From Lichenostomus cassidix (lineage: Eukaryota; Chordata; Aves; Passeriformes; Meliphagidae): a stretch of 64,000 bases of DNA. How positions within the stretch are numbered: the stretch's first letter is position 1; the number at the start of each line of letters is the position of its first letter. Shown in pieces: positions 37,345-55,676 of the stretch. Location: contig CM039183.1 of assembly GCA_008360975.2 (NCBI GenBank), forward strand, positions 55,602,850 to 55,666,849, in the 5' to 3' direction. The position numbers and the translations under genes were made by a program. The notes beneath the pieces were generated by a model that was given only the letters and a program-made list of their open reading frames with translations, did no database searches and was not told the DNA's origin.

Positions 37345-39009
37345 GTGTGTGCATGAATCATTTGGGATCAATGGCTTTATCAGGTCTATTGACACTTCAA
37401 GCTATTCCTCTTTGTTGATGTAAAAAAAATAGGTGAGCTTTACTATAAACTTGTTTTTCTGTAAAATCAGTGAAAAATAATTTTTTCTGTAAAATTCCCC
37501 TTCTTGCAATGCAAATTTCCAGTGACAGGCATGATAAAGTAGAGGTTTCTGCTGAAGCCAGGGACCTTTGGGTCAAATTGGAGTATCAGAGACATCCAGT
37601 CCCACCTTACAGTCTTCCATTTTTAATCTTAGGAAAGGTTAGACTTGAAGTCAATAAACAAAGATTGAAAAGATAACTGTATATACATTTGAAACTTAGT
37701 CAAATATTACAGATCTGATTTTTATTTGTTATCAAAAACTTAAAGGCTGTAAGCCTAGTTCTGCTTATGATACCACCTAATCCTCTGACTGTTTGCTGGA
37801 CTCTCAAGGAACAGTTGAAGTCAGAATTATGTCTCTGTCCTGCATAGGAAGAAAAATCGTTATGTTGTCAGTCATTTTGGCAGTATCCCTGGCTGATACA
37901 ATTGGGCTGTGTAAAAGAGAGCAATCCCCCAGAAGCAAAATTGTTTTCACCGGATGGAGAACGTCAAATACTTCAAATGTAAGCAAGATAATAATATCAG
38001 GACCTTGAAAGATGCATTGATGAGAATCCCAAAGAAAAATAGAGTAATATCAATGCAAGATAGTATTAGACAGACAAGTGGAAGAAATGTATCTATACAA
38101 AGGGATAGTTTGAGTGACAGGTTTAAAAGCCACCTTCCAGTGCTGTTTTTGGAGTAGCTGGTTTAAAAAACACTTCCGAAATGGGTCTGCCAAATGTTCA
38201 GCTTTTTTCTGTTTTTTACTTATTAGGGAATTGGGAATAATTGAAGTTTTTATGACATACAAAGGACATTCTTCATAAATGCTGCTCCCTTTTCTCTTAG
38301 TGATTGAGGATTTTATTTTAGAAGGGTCACAGCCCTACATACCATGGTTGATTTTATAGTCTATGCTATATCCATCCATATCCATCTCACTGCCTTATGT
38401 TTGGAAGCTTTCAGGAGACCTGCTGCTTGAATGGGTTTCATGTTTTATTCTCCCAGAAGTGGCTACTGAGTTGAGCAGTGGGTTGTATTTCTCCAGGAAC
38501 TGAAACAGTGGCCTGATGTAAACCATGTGTTTTGGAGCCTAGGCCATGCACATTAGTGTGGGTGGCAACAAGGAGCCCCAGGGAGAGCTGTGCAGCCAAG
38601 AGAGCTTGAAAACCACCTGCTCAATTCTTCTGGACTGTCAGGGTTTTTTGTTTTCTCAGGGGACCTAAGGGAGCAATGACTTGATGCCTCTCCCTTCAGA
38701 GCAGGAGTAGATTTCAAAATAAGTTGGATAAAAAGTGTGCCACCAAGGTTTCAGCTGGGAGCTACCAAGGTTTAAGCTGGGAGAGCACTGAAGAGCTTTG
38801 AATGAAATCTTGAATCAAAGAACTTAAATGCATGCAGTGAGGGATATTTCTAAGTGCCTGTGAGATAAATGTCAGTCTCCAAGTGAAAATTGCCAGTGGA
38901 AAATGTATGCTGTAGTGGCACAACTGTCTAGAATAAAGCAAAGGGGCTGTTTTTAAGGCATAGCTGTCCACAGCATCTCTTGAGGAAAATGTGGAAAGGG
39001 AAAGATGGA

Positions 39010-39100
39010 AAATGCAAGTTTGAAAATTATAACAGTGGTGTTCTGGGAGCTATATGGCTCAAAATGGATGGCTTTGGCTGTTGCAGCTCTGGGCCCAGTT
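39010..39100 (+). pseudogene. FNDC1: Possible remnant of second FN3-1 exon
   Basis: One frame reads FENYNSGV, then a few residues, then WLKMDGF and SGP. In remembered human FNDC1 the second half of the first FN3 domain and the linker after it read AENHSGV, about ten more residues, EWIEIDGF and KGPGP, in the same order. The gap is shorter, nothing upstream matches, and no splice borders fit. It lies in the right place, 1.7 kb after the degenerate first-half exon. The resemblance is short and was found by searching for it, so chance is a real possibility. Confidence 0.3.
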
Positions 39101-42100
39101 GGAGGATTGTTTCCATAAATTTTTGTTGCTTGGTTAATGCATGCAGCAAATCACAGCTTACTGAGTCTCAGTTCTCCCTTGTCAACTGTCGTGATTTTAC
39201 CCCCTGGTCATGCTGGCTGTTGTGAGACACTATCCATGTCTTTGTAGTTGTCATTTTAGAGGGAACTGGAGGTGGGCCTTAATCCATCCCTGTGTTTCTC
39301 TGTGTGGTGCATTGTTGCTTTTTCCTGGAAGTCTTGACTGACAAACCCTTGCCCAGGAATATGCTATGGATGGTTGCACTGATACAAATGAAGCTTTCCA
39401 TCATCTGTGATGCCAACCAGTTCAAGCCAACCAGTCACACCTACAAGGCAACAGGGTTAGAAGGCAGCTCTGTCCTCAGGGGGACTGACAAGAGGAGGAT
39501 GTCCTGCCAAGGAATGTGCACAGCCATATACCTGCTGTCCATACCTCACATGTGATTGCAGTGAGTGCACCTAATTTGTTTTGGTGCTGGGGTTCTTTGT
39601 AGTGCTCATACCTGCCTGATGAGCAACATGGTCACCGATGATTTATTGCAGTTTAAAGGTTTTGGCTGTATAAATACACTAGAAATGTAGATGAGCAACA
39701 TGATGATTAGGGCAAGATATCAAGGGTGCAGTCTTCAGGGAGAACAGACAGGCAAGTATAGTGCAATAAATTAATGGAAAGGAGTCCCCCAGCTCAGCCT
39801 GTGGGTGAAGTCAGCAATGGTGAGGGCAACCCCATACCTTTGCCAGCTGGTTTCACCTGCTCTGTCTCTGCAAGGAGTGCCCAAAGCTGTTGTCATTCCA
39901 GTACCACGTTTCCTCCTACTTGGTGAACAGGCAGGTGTTGGACAACACCCTGGATGGGCACTGGCAGACCAGGGCCATGGCTGCAGTGTGCTCTGACAGC
40001 CTTTGTGGGGTCCCTGGGGGCCTTTGCCACCACAGGGGTTTGATCACTGGAGAAGCCCAGATGTGAGGCATCCAAAGTGAGTCGGTGTGAGAGAGGGACA
40101 TAGCCCAGCCTCAGTGGGCTCCCTTCAAAGGTCAGTGATGCAGAAGGTAGCCTGTGCATTGATGTCAGTGGGAGAATGTGAAGCCTTCAATAACTCACTG
40201 TTGGTTTTTCCTAAGTCGTAATACACGTGTTAATCGTGTAGAATTACATTCCTGAGTTTAGAAAACGCCCTAGTCCACCGTGGTTAGCATTCAGAGGGCT
40301 CTTCTGAGGGAGCGCTGGAAAATTCTGTTGACGCTGTCAATTTAAAGAATGTTTTCCGGATGCCAGGTAACTCCTCTACAGATGTATAATGAATTGCTTT
40401 CCTTAAGTCAGACATTACTGTTGGATTCTGGTCCTCTGCCCAAAACTCCTGACCAGAGCCCAGTGAATTATGGCACAGATTCCATTGTGCTTTGCAGGAA
40501 CTAAAGCGTTCCAGTCCCTGTTTTCTGTGCCAAGCAGAAGTGTGTGGAAATGTGCTAAATGATTTCTTATTTTTTTCTGAAAGAAACAAAGGATTTTTAT
40601 GTCGCTTGCCTCTGCTGCTTTAACTGTTATTTCCAGGAGATCTCATGCTGAGTGTATAAATTAGTGGCATTACAAGAGTTGATCAGCGCACTCAGGGAAA
40701 AGGTTAACTGTGCATTTTTAAAGTTAAGGGACCTACCAACCCAGGAAGCCTAAGGGTGGATTTGTTCTTCCATTTCAGTCCTACTTTCCCTGGTCGTATA
40801 CTTTGGCTTTTACACACGTTAACTGCTGCAGTGCTCTGAAGATCCCCACTAGAGCTCGTATTTTGCTCTGTGCCACGGCAGGTCTGAAGGAAATAATTGA
40901 CCCCAGAGTGTTGTGCATTTAGAGCAGTCAGCACATCACAGTTAGGAGGGCCACATCAGCACTGTTTGAGCTGGCTCACCCACTGCAGGAAATATCTTTG
41001 CAGAGTGAACTCTTCTTGGGATGGCCCCAATCCAGCCCTCATTGAAGCGGGTGGAATTGCTCACATTTTCTCAACTGAGCTTGGATCAAACCATAAACTT
41101 AAAAAAAGTCCAGTAACACTTTGCCAAAGTGACATGGGGCATCAATTTTTGGGTGGAAGACAAGTATCTTCCTGTGGTATTGTGTCTGTCCTCTTTCTTC
41201 TTTACTGTTCTGCTGATGTGGCTTGGGGATAGCTGTATGGTGACAGGTAACAGTCAGAGTGACGCTGAGGAGAGCAGCCACCCCTGTGCACATTGCCGGA
41301 TGAGAAACGTGAGGTGTTTTCTTTCTTCTGTGCTTTTCAGTTATGGTAAAATGACATTTTTCTTTTCCTGTTCATGAATAATCAACAAAAGTGGAAAGCC
41401 TTAAGTTGCACAAAGGACTACAGAGCTTTAGATTCCTGGCTTTGCTACTAAAGCTCTGCTTTCACCTTTTCAAATACACTCGGTTTTGTAATCTATTTTA
41501 AATCGGTTGAAAAACTAAAATGGTGTATCAGAATTGCCCTAAGCCTTAAAGTCAATGTGCAGAGTGATTTATCCACTGGAAGATGGTAGAGTACCATGTT
41601 GAAAACCACCTGTTGGGGGCATGAAGAAGAAAGAATCGATCATGTTACAAAGTATTTTTGAAAACAATAAACTTTTTCCTGGTGAAGGTCTGGCCATGAT
41701 AGAGCCAGTACATGAACACTGCCACATGAGTGTGGGGCGTTACTCCTTGGCTTCCCTGGTGCTTTCTGTGGGGGTGGCATCCCTCTGTCTTTCTGCACCC
41801 CTGGGCAGAATCCTGTCTTGGTTTCACAAGCGGCCAAAAAAGGACAACTGCAGAGTTGCCTTAGGGTGCGTTTGTCATGTGTGTTCTGAACTTCAGTGTC
41901 ACCACTCAAGCAGTTACATTTAGGAGTGGCCAATACAATAGGTTTTATGAGTGTGAATGTTTTATGAAGAGTCTTACCTCACAAATGGAATTAAATTTAG
42001 AGTTGCCAGCTGAAGAATCAAAAGGTAATGCCTCTTTTTTCCCCCTGTTCATTAATAAACTATAATTTTTTGCTACAAGTACAGTTGACATCTTCATGGT

Positions 42101-45100
42101 TGTAGGGCTTGGATTCTAATGGGAATGCATAGTATATAGAGTGTTGTTTCCCAAAGAAATAGCTCAGAGATCTAGGAATCACATCTGTCTGAGGTACTTT
42201 TCTAGTCCTGGTGGTGGGTTTTGAGAGGAAAGCTGCAAGGTGTTCATAAACTGAGTTGATCAGCTCTGAAACTGGATTGCAGACTGTCAGCGGTGCAAGG
42301 TTCTTACCTCAGAGGACAATTGGTTGAGCTTAGGGAGCAGTTAAGGACTTCTTAGGACAGGGATCTACTCTGTGAGTCGAATGAATGAACTAAGCAGTTT
42401 GGCACATTTTCTTTAATCATTCATAGTATTTTGTCTGGTAAAGCAGCAGTAGTCTCAAGTACAGGGTTCAGAATCAGTAAGTCTCATTTGAGACTTAGAA
42501 CTTAATTTAAAAATAAAAATAATAAAGACCAAAACACCACCTTGCCCCTATGAAAACCCCAGAATCCCACCAGTTTGGTGTTGCAGTGCAGACTGTGATG
42601 ATTTTTGGCCCATTGCAGGATTTCATTTACCAGCTACCATTCTTGGCCTTTTCTGATGTCTTCGTTATCTCTCAGCAGCTACAGTTTCTGCCTCCAAGCC
42701 CATACTTTGCCCGTGGCTGGGTCACTGTGCTCAGTCTCCCAGACTTCTGCCTGAAGTGAAAAGAGAGATTGATCGTTGTTTATAAACTATATGGATGTTG
42801 TCTACTTACTATGCCAAGTATGTGTCATCTCTGCAGCAGAACACATTTTATAGGTCCAGTTTTCTAGTCTTGAAGTTATGGCACATAGAAGCAAAGTGCA
42901 GAAACATTTTTGTTGACTATAGACGGCAAAAGGAAAAATTTTTACCTAGACTTGTGGTGGGAAATTGAAGTGCCTGATTTTTTGTGACCTCAAATTTCAA
43001 CTACTTTTAGTGCTTGTACCTTAATAGGTTTGAGCTGCTTGGTATGTTTTTCCCTGCAGTTATAGATTGATTGCTAGGGGTCAGTACTTCCCTTTTCTTC
43101 TGGCGCTATTTTGTGTTTTCTTTTGCTAGATAATTGATGAGACCCTCTGAAGGATCTGTGTGATTTGGCAAGTGCAAGCTGCCTCCTTGTGTGGTTGTTC
43201 AGAGGATGTTTTACCCTCAGCTTAGACCCCATGCTTTTGTAACATGCTTTCCTACAGTACTGACATGCACAGAAATTTTGGCAATACTGGTGGACGTTTC
43301 ATCTGTGAAAAGTCAATACCAAGGCTTTAATCAGCCCTGAATTTTTGGGGCCAAGATACTATACACAAATTCCTGCAGGTCTAAGTAATGTTGGATTTCT
43401 ACACTGAAGAGAGTACAAGGGAGTGACTCCTCCTCATTTTCCAGAATACAGAAAAGCATTTTATTTTAATGTAATTGCAGGTAGCTCTTTAGATGGGTTC
43501 TGAAGATGATTACCAGTTGATTTAGTTTGACCAGAGTGGAGGTCCAGAAAACTGTTAAATCAGTTTTGGAACAGAAGAGAAAAAATACTTGGAGATATTT
43601 ACAGGGGTAAAAATTGGGCAGATGAGGAAGACTCAACCTTAAGTTCAGTCAAGCACTTGGTAGCTAATTCTTTTAAGACTGTTTAAAACTATTGTTCCTG
43701 GGGATTTCAGTATCCCCACAGGAAGGTGCTAACCTTGAACTATATTAAATTCAACCTTAATTATTTAAATAATTCAACTGGGAATTGAATTATTTAAATG
43801 ATGCATGGGATTTATTTCTTCCTCCTCCCATCCCTTCTCTGGTGAGTGTAGCTTGTTTAGGACAGGTTTATTTTTTTGGTGCAGATTTTGTTGGTGGTGG
43901 TTTTGGGGGATTTTTTTGAACATGAATGAGCCTGGACAGGAGGACAAAACTCTGGTCTTTAGGACACAATGCATTTTTCTTGTTGCTCAGTCTCTACAGT
44001 CCCTGGGTCATCCTCCTTGTGGAAATCCAGATTTTTTCCCTAAGCCTAGATGAGAGTAGGAGACCAGGACAAGAGAATGCTGAGGTGTATGGGCTGTCAC
44101 TGCAGACGGTAGTGACTCTCTGTCCTGTTGGAGACTTAAGGAGTGTGAAATGTCCCTCTGACTGAGAAGTGCCAACCCTTTGGTGTGGCTAAACCTGGTG
44201 GGACAGCAACCTGGTAGGTACTTGTATGAAGAGGTGTGAGCCCAGCTTCAGCTTCTTCCTCTGTGTGGCTGAGGTCAGGGACATTGACCCTTATCCCAGA
44301 CCAAACTGATGGCTCCTGGGCTGTGGTAACCTCCTGCTGCTGCTCTTCATTTTTAATGAGAAATCCCTTTCTTGTAAAGCCTGGCACAGGCTTCACACAA
44401 AAACATTGTTTTTGGTGGATCAGCAGTTGTCAGCAAAGCCATTTTAACCATTTCCGATTACTTCATCCTGGGTGCCTTCAGACTCCTGTCTGTCCAACTG
44501 TGATAAGGAATGATAAATAGAAACTGGAGCTAACTAGTGAAATGGGAACAATGGGTAATAGAGTGTGGTACTACCATGAAGAAAGTAATTGAAGCCTTGG
44601 AAAGCCGTGGTTTTGAAATCTCAGCTGATCCCCTGCATTCAGCCTTAGGGTCGATAAAATTTTCTTTGCCTAAAACCACATTTGTTTTAGATTGAGTACT
44701 TTCCATATGGCCCTCTGGCTGGGATGGTTCCTTTTGTATCCTTTGTCCCTTACAACCCTCTATTTTAATTGCAGATGAAAGCTGCAGCTTTGACTGGGGA
44801 AGCAGAGCTGCTGGGCTGCAGTGTTCCTCCCAGAGCACACAGGGCTGCCAAGAGGAAACCAGCATGATGTGCTTCCACTGCAGCCCAGAAAACTGTGGGC
44901 ACCTAGGGGAGCATGGCTGGTCAAGGGGAGATGTCATTCCCCTCAGCTGGGGCTGGGATGCTCAGGAGAAATGCTGAGATCTGGGGATGTGGTGGTTACA
45001 AATGGCACATGGGCTCCAGTGAGAGGCTGAGGGAGTGGGGCTGGCCCAGTCTGACAAACAGGAGGACAGGGCAACATCGTTCAGCAGCCAGCTGCTTCTT

Positions 45101-45180
45101 GATGGGAGAGAGGAAGAAAGCCACTTGGTGGGAGCAGGGCACATGTAGCGTTGTAACGCTGGCAGCAGCTGCAAGTAGCT

Positions 45181-45800
45181 GTTTGGAAGGTTTGGGTTGG
45201 ACATTAGGAAAATATATGAGCAGCAGTGTGGCCAGCAGGACCAGGGAAGGGATAATACCCTGTACTTGGACTGGTGAGGCCACACCTCAAGTTCTGTGTC
45301 CAGTTTTGGGCCCCTCATTACAAGAAAGACATTGAGGGGCTAGAGTGAATCCAGAGAAGGGCAACAAAGCTGGTGAAGGATCTGGAGCACAAGTCTTACA
45401 AAGGAGTGCTGTGGGAGCTGGAGTTGTTTAGCCTGGAGAAAAGGAGGCTCAGGGGAGACCTTGTTAGTCTCTACAACTGCTTGAAAGGAGGTTGTAGGGT
45501 GGTGGGAGGCAGTCTCTTCTCACATGTAGCAAGTGACAGAACAAGAGGAAATGGTCTCAAGTTGCCCAAGGGGAAGTTTAGATTGGATACTAGGAATTTT
45601 TTTTTCACTGGAAGGGCTGTCAAGCACTGGAACAGGCTACCCAGGGAAATGGTGGAGTTACCATCCCTGGAGGTACTTAAAAGACATGTAGATGTGGCAC
45701 TTAGGGACACGGGTTAGTGGTGGACTTGGCAGTGCTGGGTTACAGGTTGAACTAACCTAAAAAGATTTTCCAACCTAAATGATTTCCATGATTGTATGAT
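45181..45800 (+). mobile_element. CR1 LINE, 3' part with reverse-transcriptase C-terminal remnant
   Basis: A CR1 element in plus orientation. It reads 'gtgtggccagcagg', 'gtccagttttgggcccctca', 'agagaagggcaacaaagctggtgaagg', 'gaacaagaggaaatgg', 'ccatccctggaggtacttaaaagacatgtagatgtggcacttagggacac' and ends in the CR1-type tail ATTTCCATGATTGTATGAT. The frame 45373-45717 keeps about 114 codons of the ORF2 C terminus ([27 protein letters not shown]) up to its natural stop. It is 5'-truncated and non-functional. Diverged CR1-like words further left (about 45020-45180) suggest it may reach a little upstream. Confidence 0.93.
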
Positions 45801-47805
45801 AAAAGCCTTCACCATAGGCAGCTGGTACAGCAGTGGAGCAGGTCCACAGGAAGGCTGTGACATCTTCATCCTGGGAGGTTTGAAAACTGAGCTAGGGAAA
45901 GCCAAGTCTGGCCTCATGCTGTGTTGGAGATAGTTCATCTTTGAGCAGGAGATTGAGAAAAGATGTCCAGGTGTCCACTCCAACTTGGATTTTGCCCTCT
46001 TTCAGTTCTCTGTGATGTTAGTGTGAATGAAGGCTGTGTGCCTATATGATTAGTAACTCACAGGCTTTTGAAATCTCTGTTGAGCAACTGCTCAGGAGAG
46101 CCAAAAAAAGAAACTGTTTGGGAATGGGTGGGTTTTTTAGTAGAGTATATGACTGAGAACATTCTTGGGAAAGTGCTCAGGGACCCTCATGAAAGCAACT
46201 GTATTTATTGTTAAGCAAAAAGCACTTATTGTTTGTCAAACACTTGGGACCATTTCCACTGCTGTGATCCAGGTAATATATACTGGTGTGGCAACAAAAA
46301 GTATCTGCAAAATCAGCTTAATTGGCTGATTAATCTGCTTTTATGGCTGTTTTGTTTTGCGGGGTGGTCAGGAGAAGCCAGAAGAGATAAGCTGCTGAAG
46401 TCCATGTGTTTAAACTGATGATCCATGTCTCTGTAGGCAAAATAAAAAGGCAAGGTTTAGCATGCTGAGCTGCTGCCCAATATTTCAGTAGAAAAGCAGA
46501 GTTCTCTGCAACTGTGCAGTTCTGTGCAAATGTTACACACCTCATCAGCACTGAAGCCTTGTATTTCTCACAGAGATTTCAAGCAGAGCTCTGCAAACAG
46601 CTTTGAGAGTTGCTATGATTCCTTCCAAATGGTAATTTAATAGAAAAATGTCTGTTGGGAGTGTCTAAGAAGACACAGCATTGTCAGCAGATCAAGAGCA
46701 ATGAGCAGTTCAGTTATAGAAGGTGTCACCAAGTAGAAATACCGGGAAAATACCTATTTCTTACATATATATGGACATGCAGACATCAATACTTAAAGTA
46801 ACAAATTTAAGTGCTGTAATGAATAAATATGAGCTCCTGAACTGGTGCTGGAGAGAAGACTTCAGTATTGCTCTGACAAGGGGCACTTTGGTGCATTTCT
46901 TTTGTTGTCTGTACAGGCATCTGACAGTTGTCTGCCCCAGTCTCTTGTTCTCTTGACATTGTTGTAATTTCAATGATTGGCACAGCCAGCGTGTGAAATG
47001 TAAAAGATAAGAGGGGAAAATCTCTATGAGAGCTCTCAGTGCTGGCTGATGCTACCAGACTCTTGCTGCTGTCAGTTCTGCTTGCAGCCTGCACAGTAAC
47101 TGGAGATGCTGTTCAGGGAAACAAATTGGTTGCTTGAGGAATCCTTACATGAGTGTCACTTCTTAAAAGAATGCTGCCAACTTGTCAGCAAATGTAAAAA
47201 ATATCCACCTTGCATGAGGTACCTTTTACAGTTCTGGATGCTCAAGGGATCATATAATGGGAATTTGGGAAGTCAGGAGTTGAGGCATGTGGAGAACAGA
47301 CCTTTTAGATATGAGTCTTTTGAGGAGCAGAACCATTAGAGAGGAGTTTAGGAGAAAAGAACTTGCTTTTAGTAGTAAAACTGTTCTGTGCTTCATTTTA
47401 CACTGAACTTTAGCCAAGAAAATAATGTACTGATGTGCCTGAATTAGGAAAAGGGGATTTAACAAAAGGAAAAGGAAAAGATTTAAACAGGAAAGCTACA
47501 AGACATCCCCAGTTTCTGGCAGGAGTCCTTATATTATGGCATGTTTTCACTTTCAGGGTCTTGCACTAGTCTGTCTGAAGGGCCTGGGAAAAGACACTGT
47601 TTGAGTATTGAACATCTCACTTGGAGAGCTTGTTATTACTGCAGTTTGGTTTTACAGAAATAAAATAAAAAAGCTATAAAGTTATGCCCTGTATTCTAAT
47701 GTAAATAGATGTGCTTGCAGGAAACATATGTGGACTGCTGTGTGTGTCACGTGCTCCACAGTAACTGTTATGGGGCTTGTGTGTGTGTTTGCTTATTTTT
47801 TGAAG

Positions 47806-48015
47806 AGAGAGACATGCCAAGCAGACCTCTGAGAGTGCGTGCCCAGTCTCCAGATGGCAAGTTCCCTTTTCGGTGGAAGGCACCTTATGGAGCAGGCTTC
47901 AGAGGTCCACGCAGCAGATCCCAAGGTTATCCCCGTGGGTATGGAGAGAGCAGCCGAAGGATGAGCTATGCTCCGATGCCGCAAGAGCGACAAAACCAGG
48001 AAGCGAGAAAACTAG
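47806..48015 (+). CDS. FNDC1: FNDC1 exon: FN3-2 domain, first half
   Basis: The acceptor TTTTTTGAAG ends at 47805 and the donor GTGAGT begins at 48016; both borders are phase 1, giving 210 bases. It encodes about residues 24-93, opening (E)RDMPSRPLRVRAQS and containing the FN3 B-strand Trp in FRWKAP, a basic loop RGPRSRSQG and YGESSRRMSYAPM. These match the second FN3 domain of human FNDC1 as remembered (PNKPLRVRVRS, AWKAP, GYGESGRKMNYVP). Phase 1 lets it join exon 1 directly in frame, which matters because the exons normally in between are degenerate. An acceptor two bases later (ending at 47807) would break the phase, so I prefer the first. Confidence 0.88.

Positions 48016-55676
<7,661 letters not shown>

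Larger units (their letters stand above)
23400..47805 (+). other. FNDC1: FNDC1 intron 1 (about 24 kb)
   Basis: If the degenerate exon at 37155-37344 is skipped, this is a single intron from the GTACGC donor at 23400 to the TTTTTTGAAG acceptor ending at 47805. It is ordinary AT-rich intron apart from the GC-rich first 500 bases, the dead exon remnants at 37.2 and perhaps 39.0 kb, a GAAAT-type A-rich run near 33.6 kb and a CR1 element at 45.2-45.8 kb. I saw no nested gene or RNA gene. Confidence 0.75.

Noticed and set aside
41596..41625. GTTGAAAACCACCTGTTG as part of a missing FN3-1 exon (VENH-like), and a similar GAAAACCACCTG at 38608
   Set aside because: Only three or four residues resemble AENHSG, neither flank agrees, and the motif occurs twice by chance.
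47808..48015. Alternative acceptor two bases downstream for the FN3-2 exon
   Set aside because: It would start in phase 0 and not join the phase 1 end of exon 1. The acceptor ending at 47805 fits the phases and the expected Glu.
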